DNA of 64,000 nucleotides, taken from NCBI RefSeq assembly GCF_006337165.1, contig NZ_CP040896.1:496001-560000 (forward strand), given 5' to 3'. Within the stretch, counting starts at the first letter, position 1. Every line of letters starts with the position of its first letter. The stretch comes from Hymenobacter jejuensis (GTDB taxonomy: Bacteria; Bacteroidota; Bacteroidia; Cytophagales; Hymenobacteraceae). The notes under the pieces were generated by a model that saw only the letters and a list, made by a program, of their open reading frames with translations, searched no databases and had not been told where the DNA came from. The translations under genes and the position numbers were made by a program. This document shows, piece after piece, positions 35,193-43,461 of the stretch.

Positions 35193-36566
35193 ATGTCAAA
35201 CGAATCTAACGAATCCAACGCCCGCCGGCACTTTATCAAGCAGGCGGCCCTCGCTAGCGCCGGCGTCATGTTTTCGCAGGTAGCGTGGTCGGCCAGCAGC
35301 TATAAAAGAATCATCGGGGCCAACGACCGCGTGCGCGTCGGCGTAGTTGGTTTTTCCGATCGCCACAAAGGCTCGCACATGCCCTGTTTCATGGAGCATT
35401 ATAAAGAGCTGAATTTCGACGTGGTCGGCGTTTCCGACATCTGGAACAAGCGCCGCGAAGAAGGCGCCGCCGCCTGGAAAGCCAAAATGGGCCACGACGT
35501 AGCGGCCTACCGCAACAACGAGGAGATGTACGACAAGAAGGCGGTGGATGCCGTGTTTGTCAGCACCGCCGACTTCCAGCACGCCCGCCACGCCATCGAG
35601 GCCGTAAAAGCCGGCTGCGATGTGTACTGCGAAAAGCCCTTCGCCGAAACGATGGAGGACAACCGCGCTGCCCTGAAAGCCATCAAAGCTTCCAAGCAAA
35701 TCGTGCAGATCGGCTCGCAGCGCCGCAGCGGATCCAACTACCACGCGGCCGAAGCCTTCATCAAGTCGGGCAAGTTCGGGCCCATCACGATGGTGGAACT
35801 GACCTGGAACGTCAACCAGCCCGGCCGGTGGCGTCGCCCCGACTTGGTGCCGCTGCTGAAAGAGTCGGACACTGACTGGAAGCGGTACTTGATGAACCGG
35901 CCCATGGAAGCCTTCGATGCACGTAAATATCTAGAGTTCAGGTTGTTCTGGCCTTATTCTTCGGGCCTGCCCGGCCAGTGGATGAGCCACCAGATTGATA
36001 CCGTGCACTGGTTCAGCGGCTTGCAGCACCCCCGCAGCGTGGTAGCCAACGGCGGCATTTACGCCTGGAAAGACGGCCGCCGCAACTGGGATACCATCAC
36101 AGCGGTATTCGATTACGGCCCTGCCAACGATCCTACCAACGGCTTCCAAGTAACCTTCGGCTCGCGGATGCACAACGGCGACGAGCACCCCGCCGAGATT
36201 TACTACTCTAACGGCGGCGAGCTGAACCTGAACACCAACATGGTTTCGCCTAAAGGTGGCCTGACCGAGAAAATGGCGGCTCAGATGAAGATGAAGCCCA
36301 ACCTGCTGCCCGAAACCAGCCTGTCGGCAGCGGAGCCGGTGATCGCGTCAGCCAACACGGGCGGCGACAAGCTGACTTCCAACCACGTCCGCAACTGGAT
36401 GGAGTGCGTGCGCAGCCGCAAGACGCCCAATGCGCCCGTAGAAGCTGGCTACAGCCATTCCATTGCCACCATCATGACCAACGCGGCCGTGCACTCGGGC
36501 CAGAAAGCCACTTTCGACGAGAAAACCCAGGAAGTAATGGTGGGCGGCAAGCCTTTCCTTGCCTAA
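35193..36566 (+). CDS. Exported Gfo/Idh/MocA family oxidoreductase (first locus)
   Basis: 457 residues with an RR-type signal (NARRHFIKQAALASAGVMFSQ). Rossmann part: RVGVVGFSDRHKGSH; catalytic Lys in YCEKPFAETMEDN; SHQIDTVHWFSG carries the His/Asp region. It probably oxidises a glycoside at C3 with NAD(P) bound; export through Tat agrees with the cofactor being loaded in the cytoplasm. Unlike the protein at 26105 it has no DxxTGAT motif. It is 31 bases after the DUF1080 gene. Confidence 0.9.
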   Translation: MSNESNESNARRHFIKQAALASAGVMFSQVAWSASSYKRIIGANDRVRVGVVGFSDRHKGSHMPCFMEHYKELNFDVVGVSDIWNKRREEGAAAWKAKMGHDVAAYRNNEEMYDKKAVDAVFVSTADFQHARHAIEAVKAGCDVYCEKPFAETMEDNRAALKAIKASKQIVQIGSQRRSGSNYHAAEAFIKSGKFGPITMVELTWNVNQPGRWRRPDLVPLLKESDTDWKRYLMNRPMEAFDARKYLEFRLFWPYSSGLPGQWMSHQIDTVHWFSGLQHPRSVVANGGIYAWKDGRRNWDTITAVFDYGPANDPTNGFQVTFGSRMHNGDEHPAEIYYSNGGELNLNTNMVSPKGGLTEKMAAQMKMKPNLLPETSLSAAEPVIASANTGGDKLTSNHVRNWMECVRSRKTPNAPVEAGYSHSIATIMTNAAVHSGQKATFDEKTQEVMVGGKPFLA

Positions 36567-36585
36567 GCCGTTAAATCAAGAAACG

Positions 36586-37650
36586 ATGCTAAAATTCGCG
36601 ATACCCTGTGGGGGTGCCTTGCTGCTGACGCTGGCGAGCCTTACGAACGCCAGCGCCCAGAAAACGGAGGCCGTTCGGGTTACAAAGGACGCCAAGGCCA
36701 AGAAGATTGACGTGTTTGTGGGCAATAAACTGTTTACCAGCTTCTTGTATCCCGATACACTGGAAAAGCCGGTGCTGTACCCACTGCGGGCCGCCAACAA
36801 CACGGTGGTCACGCGCGGCTTTCCGCTCAACCCCAAGCCCGGCGACCCCACCGATCACCCGCACCACATTGGGCTGTGGTTTAACTTCGAGAATGTCAAT
36901 GGGTTAGACTTCTGGAACAACTCCTACGCCATTCCGAAAGAGAAGAAAGGCTCGTACGGCTGGATCAAAACCGACAAGATCATCAGCACGACCAGCGGCC
37001 CGACCGGCACGCTGGCTTACCACGCCAACTGGACCAACCAGAAGAACGAGGTTTTGCTGGAAGAAACTACCCGGTTTGAGTTTAGCGGTACCGACCGCGA
37101 GCGCACCATCGACCGCGTGACGACCCTAAAAGCCAACACGGAAGTGAAGTTCACCGACGCCAAAGACGGCCTGTTGGGCCTGCGCGTCGCCCACGAGCTG
37201 CAAATGCCGTCGGACAAGGACGAGAAGTTCACCGACAGCAAAGGCATCGTGACGGTAGTGAAGGCGGGCACCGACAAGACGCCCAATGGCAACTACGTCA
37301 CCAGCGCCGGCAAACGGGGCAATGACGCCTGGAGCACGCGCGGCGCGTGGTGCAAGCTCTACGGCAAAATGGGCCAGGATTCGGTAACGATTGCTATTCT
37401 CGACCACCCGAAGAACCCAAACTACCCGACCTTCTGGCACGCCCGCGGCTACGGTTTGTTTGCGGCTAACCCCTTGGGCGAGAAGATCTTCACCAACAAC
37501 GCGAGTGAGAAAAACCTCACGCTCAAGAAGGGTGAATCGGTTACGTTCCGCTACCGCGTGCTCATCGACGAAGGTGGCAAAACGCTGACGACGAAGCAGC
37601 TCAACGATGCTGCCGCCGACTTCGCCAAAAAAAGCGTCGCCTCCAAATAA
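36586..37650 (+). CDS. DUF6807 (PmoA-like) exported protein
   Basis: About 354 residues starting at ATG 36586 (MLKFAIPCGGALLLTLASLTNA), which puts the signal at the N-terminus; the frame could go back to a TTG at 36559. Marks: DHPHHIGLWFNFENVNGLDFWN and later WHARGYGLFAANPLG, typical of the DUF6807 family, often seen in sugar loci with Gfo/Idh/MocA enzymes. No tested activity. Part of the 28948-37650 operon. Confidence 0.85.
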   Translation: MLKFAIPCGGALLLTLASLTNASAQKTEAVRVTKDAKAKKIDVFVGNKLFTSFLYPDTLEKPVLYPLRAANNTVVTRGFPLNPKPGDPTDHPHHIGLWFNFENVNGLDFWNNSYAIPKEKKGSYGWIKTDKIISTTSGPTGTLAYHANWTNQKNEVLLEETTRFEFSGTDRERTIDRVTTLKANTEVKFTDAKDGLLGLRVAHELQMPSDKDEKFTDSKGIVTVVKAGTDKTPNGNYVTSAGKRGNDAWSTRGAWCKLYGKMGQDSVTIAILDHPKNPNYPTFWHARGYGLFAANPLGEKIFTNNASEKNLTLKKGESVTFRYRVLIDEGGKTLTTKQLNDAAADFAKKSVASK

Positions 37651-37739
37651 CGGACGCGCGAGCTACCCTGAAACAGCAGGACCAACGGCCGTGAAAGCAG
37701 CTGTTAGTCCTGCTGTTTTCTTTGGAAATAGCTATTTCA

Positions 37740-37764
37740 CAAACGTTTAATAATCAATCACTTA
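37740..37764. repeat. Intergenic palindromic element, copy 5 (weak)
   Basis: Centre TTAA-TAA-TCAA with the right half TCAATCACTTA, immediately before the VOC start codon. The left arm is poorly conserved (6 of 11 positions). Confidence 0.3.
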
Positions 37765-37768
37765 CATA

Positions 37769-38224
37769 ATGAAACAACTTTTCGTTTTGCTCCTGTTGTG
37801 CAGTTTTTTCCGAGTGCAGCCAGCGCATAGCCAGGCGAAAGCCAGCTCCACTCCTACTTTCAACCACGCGGCTGTGTGCGTGAAGGACTTGAAAAAGAGC
37901 GTTGCCTTCTACCACAACGTGATGTACTTGGAGGAGATTGCCAATCCCTTCAACGACGGCATCCATGCTTGGCTCAAGATTGGGCCGAACCTGCAACTGC
38001 ATGTGATTCAGCGCGATTGCGCGCCCATCACCAACAAGAACATCCATTTGTGCTTCGCCGTGGCGTCGCTCAGCGATTTTATCGGCCACCTGGAAAAGAC
38101 AAACGTGGCGTACACCAACCTGAAAGGCGAAGGCAAAGAGCCCACGCTGCGCGCCGACGGGGTAAAGCAAATCTACTTACAAGACCCCGACGGGTACTGG
38201 ATCGAAGTTAACGACGCGAAGTAA
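37769..38224 (+). CDS. Exported VOC (glyoxalase-fold) family protein
   Basis: 151 residues, signal ending PAHSQA. The single VOC unit has NHAAVCVKDLKKSVAFYHNVM (first metal His), NIHLCFAVASLSDF (second His) and LQDPDGYWIEVND (Glu), the usual two-His-one-Glu set. Substrate unknown; it is probably part of the preceding sugar operon, though 118 bases separate it. Confidence 0.85.
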   Translation: MKQLFVLLLLCSFFRVQPAHSQAKASSTPTFNHAAVCVKDLKKSVAFYHNVMYLEEIANPFNDGIHAWLKIGPNLQLHVIQRDCAPITNKNIHLCFAVASLSDFIGHLEKTNVAYTNLKGEGKEPTLRADGVKQIYLQDPDGYWIEVNDAK

Positions 38225-38260
38225 AACCCTGATTTCAAGCAATCTACAAGTCACAACACA

Positions 38261-38296
38261 GGGTGTAGAGACGCGACACCTCGCGTCTCTACACCC
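38261..38296. repeat. REP-like GTGTAGAGACGCG hairpin (first copy)
   Basis: Perfect 16-base arms (38261-38276, 38281-38296) around CACC, with the core TGTAGAGACGCG. It lies between converging genes and may also end transcription. A degraded copy is at 60943-60974. Confidence 0.8.
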
Positions 38297-38320
38297 CGGA
38301 TATCGATTGAAAAGCCGCGC

Positions 38321-39430
38321 TTACGTGGTTTTGTGGTAGTTAAGAATGGCCCAGGTGTTCAGCACGACCGCAAAAATCACTTCGTAGCCCAGTTGGCGTG
38401 AAACGTCGGCCAGCCCGCTGCCTTTCAGCACAATCATGCGCACCACTTCAATAAAGTGCGTTACGGGCGAGCAATACGCAATGTAGCGCGCCCACGGCGG
38501 CATGCTGTCGAGGGACGTGAACAGCCCACTCATCAGGATAAAAATCATGATGAAGAAGAACGCCACGAACATGGCCTGAAGTTGCGTTTCGCTGTAGGTC
38601 GAGATCAGCAGGCCAAACCCCAGCAGCGCCACCAGATACACGCCCGCAAACAGGTAAAGCGTGGGCAGGCTCCCGACCGGAATGATGCCGTAGAGCACGC
38701 GAGCGATGATGAGCCCGATGGTGAAGACGATCATGCCCAGAATCCAGAACGGGATCATCTTGCCCAGAATGAATTGCCATTTTTGGATGGGCGACACGTT
38801 GATCTGCTCGATGGTGCCGATTTCCTTTTCGCGCACAATGTTCAGGGCCGTGAGAAAGCCGCCCACCATTGTGAGCAGCAGCACCAAAATGGCCGGCACC
38901 ATGAAGAATCGGTATTCGCCCAGCGGGTTGTACCAGTTGGAAGAAGCGATGTCGATGGTGGCAGCCGACGGCGGGCTTTGCCATTCGAGGCGTATGCCCT
39001 GGTTGAAATCGGCGATGATGCGCGTGAGATAGGCACCGCCCAGGCTGGCACGCGTGCCGTTGATGGCGTCCACGGCCAGCGAAAGCTGCTGCGAGCCTTC
39101 GCGCACCAAGTTGCGCTCGAAGCCATTGGGGATTTCCAGCACAAGGTCGGCCTTATTGTCTTCAACCAGCCGCAGCCCCTGCCTAAACGAAGGCGCGTAG
39201 GCCGCAAGCCGGAAATAGCCCGACGAGCCGACTTTGGCAATCAGGCGGCGCGAATAGCTGCTGTGGTCGTTGTCGACGACGGCCAGGTTGATGTTCTTGA
39301 CGTCGTAGTTGGCTGCTAAAGGCATGATTATCAGCTGGATCGAGGGCATGATGAAAATCATGGCCAGGATGCTCTTGTCGCGGAAAATCTGCCGGAATTC
39401 CTTGCGCAGCAGGAAAAACAAGGTTCTCAT
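38321..39430 (-). CDS. ABC-2 type export permease (YbhR/YbhS-like), second permease
   Basis: 369 residues: one N-terminal helix (MIFIMPSIQLIIMPLAANY), a large extracytoplasmic domain (about 45-170), then five helices, with VREKEIGTIEQINVSPIQ before them. This is the YbhS/R plan of drug exporters. It overlaps the previous gene by four bases (ATGA), showing translational coupling. Confidence 0.9.
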   Translation of the reverse strand: MRTLFFLLRKEFRQIFRDKSILAMIFIMPSIQLIIMPLAANYDVKNINLAVVDNDHSSYSRRLIAKVGSSGYFRLAAYAPSFRQGLRLVEDNKADLVLEIPNGFERNLVREGSQQLSLAVDAINGTRASLGGAYLTRIIADFNQGIRLEWQSPPSAATIDIASSNWYNPLGEYRFFMVPAILVLLLTMVGGFLTALNIVREKEIGTIEQINVSPIQKWQFILGKMIPFWILGMIVFTIGLIIARVLYGIIPVGSLPTLYLFAGVYLVALLGFGLLISTYSETQLQAMFVAFFFIMIFILMSGLFTSLDSMPPWARYIAYCSPVTHFIEVVRMIVLKGSGLADVSRQLGYEVIFAVVLNTWAILNYHKTT

Positions 39431-40536
39431 GTCAGCCGGATTTTGAAGTTGCGCAAGCTGATGCCCAGCAGCACCACCGCCATAAGCCCCAGAATAAGCG
39501 TTTCCTTCCAGACGGCCTCAAACCCTAAGCCCTTGAGCATGATGGCCTTAACCACGAGGTAGTACCAGTGCGAAGGAACGATATTGGGCACGAGCCGCAA
39601 CGGACCAGGCAGGTTTTCGAGCGGAAACATGAAGCCCGTAAACAGCAGCGTGGGCAGCATCATGCCCATCATGGAGGCCAGCATGGCTACTTGCTGCGAA
39701 GCCGTAACGTTGGAAATCAGCAGGCCCAGCGATAAACAGCTGATAATGAAAACGGTACTGACCACGTATAACAGTACCACGCTGCCCTGAATGGCAACGT
39801 TCAGCACGAATACCGACAACAGCAGAATCAGGGTGAAGTCGAGCAGCGACAGCACCAGATACGGCACCGCCTTGGCAATGAGCACCAGCAGCGGCCTAAA
39901 CGGCGACACCAACAGGATTTCCATGGTGCCCAGCTCCTTTTCGCGCACAATGGCTACGGAAGTAAGGGTGGTGCAAACGATCATCAAAACCAGCGCCAGC
40001 ACCCCCGGAATGAAATTCAGAGAGCCATTCATGTCGGGGTTGTAGAGCATGCGGGTTTCGGGCACTATTTGATAGGGCAAAGCGCCGGCCGCTTGGTTTA
40101 GCTCCTGCTGGTAGTCGCCCACAATGGCTGTGAGGTAGTTGGTAATGGTAGTGGCCGCGTTTGGGTCCGAAGCGTCGGCGATGATTTGCAGCTGCCCGCG
40201 GCCTGTATGCAGCAAGTCGCGGTTGAAGTTGGTCGGGATGACCAGCGCCGCCTTGATGGTGTTGCGGCGAAAGGCCGTTTCCATCTCCGAGTAGCTCAGC
40301 AGCGAACGTTGCAGGCGAAAGCGCGTGCTGGCCTGCAACCGACTGATAATCTGCTGCGAAGCGTTGTCCTTAGCAAAATCTACTACGGCCAGGTTAACGT
40401 CCTTGACCTCACTGCTCAGGGCAAAGCCAAAGAGCAGAATCTGCGCCGTGGGCAGGCCAAACAGGATGAGCAAGGTGCGCCGGTCGCGGAAGACGTGGTA
40501 AAATTCCTTGCGAATAAAGACGAGTAGCTGTTTCAT
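39427..40536 (-). CDS. ABC-2 type export permease (YbhR/YbhS-like), first permease
   Basis: 369 residues, same plan as the next gene: N-terminal helix, extracytoplasmic domain, VREKELGTMEILLVSPFRP and five helices. The pair would form the heterodimeric membrane channel of the exporter. Confidence 0.9.
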   Translation of the reverse strand: MKQLLVFIRKEFYHVFRDRRTLLILFGLPTAQILLFGFALSSEVKDVNLAVVDFAKDNASQQIISRLQASTRFRLQRSLLSYSEMETAFRRNTIKAALVIPTNFNRDLLHTGRGQLQIIADASDPNAATTITNYLTAIVGDYQQELNQAAGALPYQIVPETRMLYNPDMNGSLNFIPGVLALVLMIVCTTLTSVAIVREKELGTMEILLVSPFRPLLVLIAKAVPYLVLSLLDFTLILLLSVFVLNVAIQGSVVLLYVVSTVFIISCLSLGLLISNVTASQQVAMLASMMGMMLPTLLFTGFMFPLENLPGPLRLVPNIVPSHWYYLVVKAIMLKGLGFEAVWKETLILGLMAVVLLGISLRNFKIRLT

Positions 40537-40568
40537 GAGGAAATCAGAATCTTATCCAAGACGACACA

Positions 40569-40599
40569 ACATAACGTGTTGATTATCAATATTTTATTG
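40569..40599. repeat. Intergenic palindromic element, copy 6
   Basis: Centre TTGA-TTA-TCAA; outer arms CAACATAA and TTATTGTTG pair with one base offset. It lies upstream of the first permease gene. Confidence 0.4.
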
Positions 40600-40637
40600 T
40601 TGCATAGTTTCAATCTTACCCTTACCACTTCACGGCT

Positions 40638-40732
40638 GTCATCCAGAGCGCAGCGAAGGATCTCTCCCGCAGTAGTAATCCATATAGCATGGCAACGAAG
40701 CAGTAGAGATCCTTCGCTGCGCTCTGGATGAC
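40638..40732. repeat. Perfect 28-bp inverted repeat, GTCATCCAGAGCG family
   Basis: Arms 40638-40665 and 40705-40732 are exact inverted complements with a 39-base loop. The arm begins GTCATCCAGAGCGCAGCGAA, a dispersed intergenic repeat type seen in many bacteria. It sits inside the exporter operon between the ATPase and permease genes. A shorter relative forms the hairpin at 58389-58426. Confidence 0.9.
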
Positions 40733-40760
40733 GTTTTATTAAATAATACATTCTATAATA

Positions 40761-40785
40761 TAATTACTTCACTATAAACTACTTA
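40761..40785. repeat. Intergenic palindromic element, copy 7
   Basis: Centre TTCA-CTA-TAAA with the right half TAAACTACTTA, 8 of 11 arm positions pairing, directly behind the ATPase stop codon. Confidence 0.4.
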
Positions 40786-40790
40786 CAGCC

Positions 40791-41540
40791 TTACTCGCCG
40801 CGCTTGGCACCACGGGCCAACTGATAAAACACGTCGTCCATCGAATCGGTGTGGTGAGCGCGCTTTAGGTTAGCCGGCGAATCCAGGGCTTCTACCCGGC
40901 CGTCGACCATGATGGAAATGCGGTTGCAGTACTCGGCTTCGTCCATGTAGTGCGTGGTCACGAAATTGGTGATGCCCCGGTCGGAAGCCGCATAAATCAG
41001 ATCCCAGAACTGGCGCCGCGTCACCGGATCGACGCCCCCCGTAGGCTCATCCAGAAACACGATTTTTGGTTCGTGAATGATGGCGACCGAAAAGGCCAGC
41101 TTTTGCTTCCACCCCAGCGGCAGACTGCCCACCAGCTTTTTAGCCTCGCTTTGCAGACCCAACGTGGTGACCAGCTCGTCGCTTTTGGCTTTGAGCTGCT
41201 GGTTGGTAAGGCCATAAATTCCGCCGAAAAACTCGATATTTTCCAGCGTGGTCAAGTTTTCATAAAGCGAAAACTTCTGGCTCATGTAGCCGATGTTCCG
41301 CTTGATCTGCTCTTGCTGCCGGTACACGTCGAACCCCGCCACGGTCGCTTGGCCCGAAGTCGGGTATGATAGGCCGCAGAGCATGCGCATGGCCGTGGTT
41401 TTGCCCGCACCATTAGCGCCCAAAAACCCAAAAATCTCGCCCTGCGCCACGTCAAACGTGATCCGGTCAACGGCCCGAAAGTCGCCGAATTGCTTTGTCA
41501 GCTCGTGGCAGACAATGGCTTTAGCGGACGACGGTTCCAT
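40791..41540 (-). CDS. ABC exporter ATPase (YbhF C-terminal-half-like)
   Basis: 249 residues. Walker A GANGAGKTT; Walker B IVFLDEPTGGVD; the signature is LPLGWKQKLAF rather than LSGGQ, a form known in the second half of YbhF-type proteins. It overlaps the upstream ATPase gene by 20 bases. The two ATPases correspond to the two halves of fused YbhF. Confidence 0.9.
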   Translation of the reverse strand: MEPSSAKAIVCHELTKQFGDFRAVDRITFDVAQGEIFGFLGANGAGKTTAMRMLCGLSYPTSGQATVAGFDVYRQQEQIKRNIGYMSQKFSLYENLTTLENIEFFGGIYGLTNQQLKAKSDELVTTLGLQSEAKKLVGSLPLGWKQKLAFSVAIIHEPKIVFLDEPTGGVDPVTRRQFWDLIYAASDRGITNFVTTHYMDEAEYCNRISIMVDGRVEALDSPANLKRAHHTDSMDDVFYQLARGAKRGE

Positions 41541-42474
41541 GAGCCTGGCTGGGTTGCGCGCTGGTCATCAGGTCGATGAAGCAGTCTTCGATGGTGGGCG
41601 AAATGGCTTTAACCTCAAGGCCAGTGTGGCCTTTCTCCGTCAGATAACGCCGAAGCGCGGCCTCGTTTTCCGGCAGGTTTTGTTGGAACGTGACGTGCAC
41701 GTACTCGCCAAAAGCGTAACTGCCGTATACGAATTGACAAGCACGTAAATCATTGAGCAACTGATGGATAGCATCGGATTTTACCGCGTACAGCTTACGG
41801 GGATAAGCTGTGATGACGTTCGAGGGCGTGTCGATGGATAAAATCTTACCGCCCTGTATTAGCGCGATGCGCTCGCAGAGAGTGGCTTCGTCCATGTAAG
41901 GCGTCGACACCAAAATGGTGATTCCCTGCTGCTTAAGCCGCTTGAGCATGGCCCAGAATTCCTTCCGCGACACTACATCTACGCCCGTGGTGGGCTCGTC
42001 GAGAAAAAGCACCGTGGGCTTATGAATCAGGGCGCAACACAGGGCCAGCTTCTGCTTCATGCCGCCCGAAAGCTTGCCCGCGCGCCGCGTTTTGAAAGGC
42101 TCGATTTGTTCGTAGATGTCCTTGATTAAAGCATAGTTTGCCGCAACGGTTGTTTCGAAAAGCGCGGCAAAGAAGTTCAGGTTTTCCTCCACCGTAAGAT
42201 CCTGATACAGTGAGAATTTGCCGGGCATGTAGCCCACGCTGCTCCGGATGGCACGGTAGCCCTGCTGCACATCGTGGCCGTCCACGGTGGCCCGGCCCGA
42301 ATCGGCCAGCAGCAGCGTAGTGAGGATGCGGAATATGCTGGTTTTGCCGGCCCCATCCGGGCCAATCAGCCCAAATAACTCACCCGGCTCTACCGAAAAC
42401 GACACATCATCTACGGCCAGCACGGTTCCCTTATCGTAGGTTTTGGTGATGTGTTCCAGCGTTACAGCGCCCAT
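41521..42474 (-). CDS. ABC exporter ATPase (YbhF N-terminal-half-like)
   Basis: 317 residues. Walker A GPDGAGKTS, signature LSGGMKQKLALC, Walker B VLFLDEPTTGVD, followed by a C-terminal extension (about 220-317) that may regulate or dimerise. It is 14 bases after the HlyD-like gene in the same operon. Confidence 0.9.
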   Translation of the reverse strand: MGAVTLEHITKTYDKGTVLAVDDVSFSVEPGELFGLIGPDGAGKTSIFRILTTLLLADSGRATVDGHDVQQGYRAIRSSVGYMPGKFSLYQDLTVEENLNFFAALFETTVAANYALIKDIYEQIEPFKTRRAGKLSGGMKQKLALCCALIHKPTVLFLDEPTTGVDVVSRKEFWAMLKRLKQQGITILVSTPYMDEATLCERIALIQGGKILSIDTPSNVITAYPRKLYAVKSDAIHQLLNDLRACQFVYGSYAFGEYVHVTFQQNLPENEAALRRYLTEKGHTGLEVKAISPTIEDCFIDLMTSAQPSQAHGTVVR

Positions 42475-42488
42475 ACTACAACTATTTA

Positions 42489-43445
42489 CTAATGAGACAC
42501 TTGTGGATTCAGTAATACTTCACCGTACATCCCGATTTTGAGGTAGCCGTCGTTCTTGACCCGCACATTCAGGGCGTACACGAGGTTGGCGCGTTCGTCT
42601 TTGGTCTGAATAGTCTTGGGCGTAAACTCCGACTTGCTCGAAATCCAGGAAATGGTCCCGGGATAGATTTTGAAGGCCTTTTCGCCGTTATCAATGCGCA
42701 CCGTAACCCGCTGGCCCAGCTGCACTTGCGGCAGTTGCGTCCCGGTGATGTAGGCGTGCAGCGAGAGCGTATCGGTGTTGGCAATGCGGTACAACGGCTT
42801 GCCCATCGTGGCCACCTCGCCGGCAAAGACATATTTGGTGAGCACCGTACCGGTTATCGGATTGACGATCTGGCCTTTGCGAATCTGTTCTTCAAACTGG
42901 GCTGCCGTTTTGCCGAGGGCAGCCCGGTTGCTGAGCACGGCCCGGTTTTGAGTGGCGGTGTTGCTCTCCGCCACCCTGATCTGCTGGCGCGTGACGGCCA
43001 GTTGGGCCTGCATCTGCGTGATTTGAGCATTAAGGTCGTCGAGCTGTTTTTGGGTGGCCGCGTCGGCGGCAATCAGGTTTTGGGTGCGGGTTCGTTCGCG
43101 CTGAAGTTGCTGAAGCTGAGCTTCCTGCACCACCAGTTGGCGGCGCGTGAGAGCAACTTGCGGGGCGGCACTGCTGGTTTGCTGGCGCAGCGCATCCATC
43201 GAAGCCTGGGCCTGCTCCCGCTGAAGCCGGGCCGTGGTCACGTCGATCTGGCCTACCGTTGTGCCGGCTTTGAGTACGTCGCCTTCTTGAAGGTTGAAGG
43301 ACAAAATCTGGCCGTTTTGCTGGGCTGACACGATGACTTCATCCGCCTCGAAATTGCCGGATGCGTCGAAATCAGGGCCTTTTTTCTGGCAGGAAGCCAG
43401 GGCAACACAGGCAGCAGCCACGGTTAGGGTTGACAGAAATTTCAT
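42489..43445 (-). CDS. HlyD/YbhG-type membrane fusion lipoprotein
   Basis: 318 residues. Signal and lipobox LASC anchor it to a membrane. A biotinyl-lipoyl/barrel-sandwich split (VSAQQNGQILSFNLQEGDVL and IVNPITGTVLTKYVFAGE) surrounds a long helical hairpin (about 75-190), followed by a beta-barrel domain. It links the ABC complex to the TolC-type outer channel encoded just upstream. Confidence 0.92.
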   Translation of the reverse strand: MKFLSTLTVAAACVALASCQKKGPDFDASGNFEADEVIVSAQQNGQILSFNLQEGDVLKAGTTVGQIDVTTARLQREQAQASMDALRQQTSSAAPQVALTRRQLVVQEAQLQQLQRERTRTQNLIAADAATQKQLDDLNAQITQMQAQLAVTRQQIRVAESNTATQNRAVLSNRAALGKTAAQFEEQIRKGQIVNPITGTVLTKYVFAGEVATMGKPLYRIANTDTLSLHAYITGTQLPQVQLGQRVTVRIDNGEKAFKIYPGTISWISSKSEFTPKTIQTKDERANLVYALNVRVKNDGYLKIGMYGEVLLNPQVSH

Positions 43446-43461
43446 GACAAAAGCGTGCTGA

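Noticed and set aside
35193..36566. Second Gfo/Idh/MocA protein as an ApbE target
   Set aside because: No Dxx[ST]GA[ST] motif is present and no apbE is in its operon.
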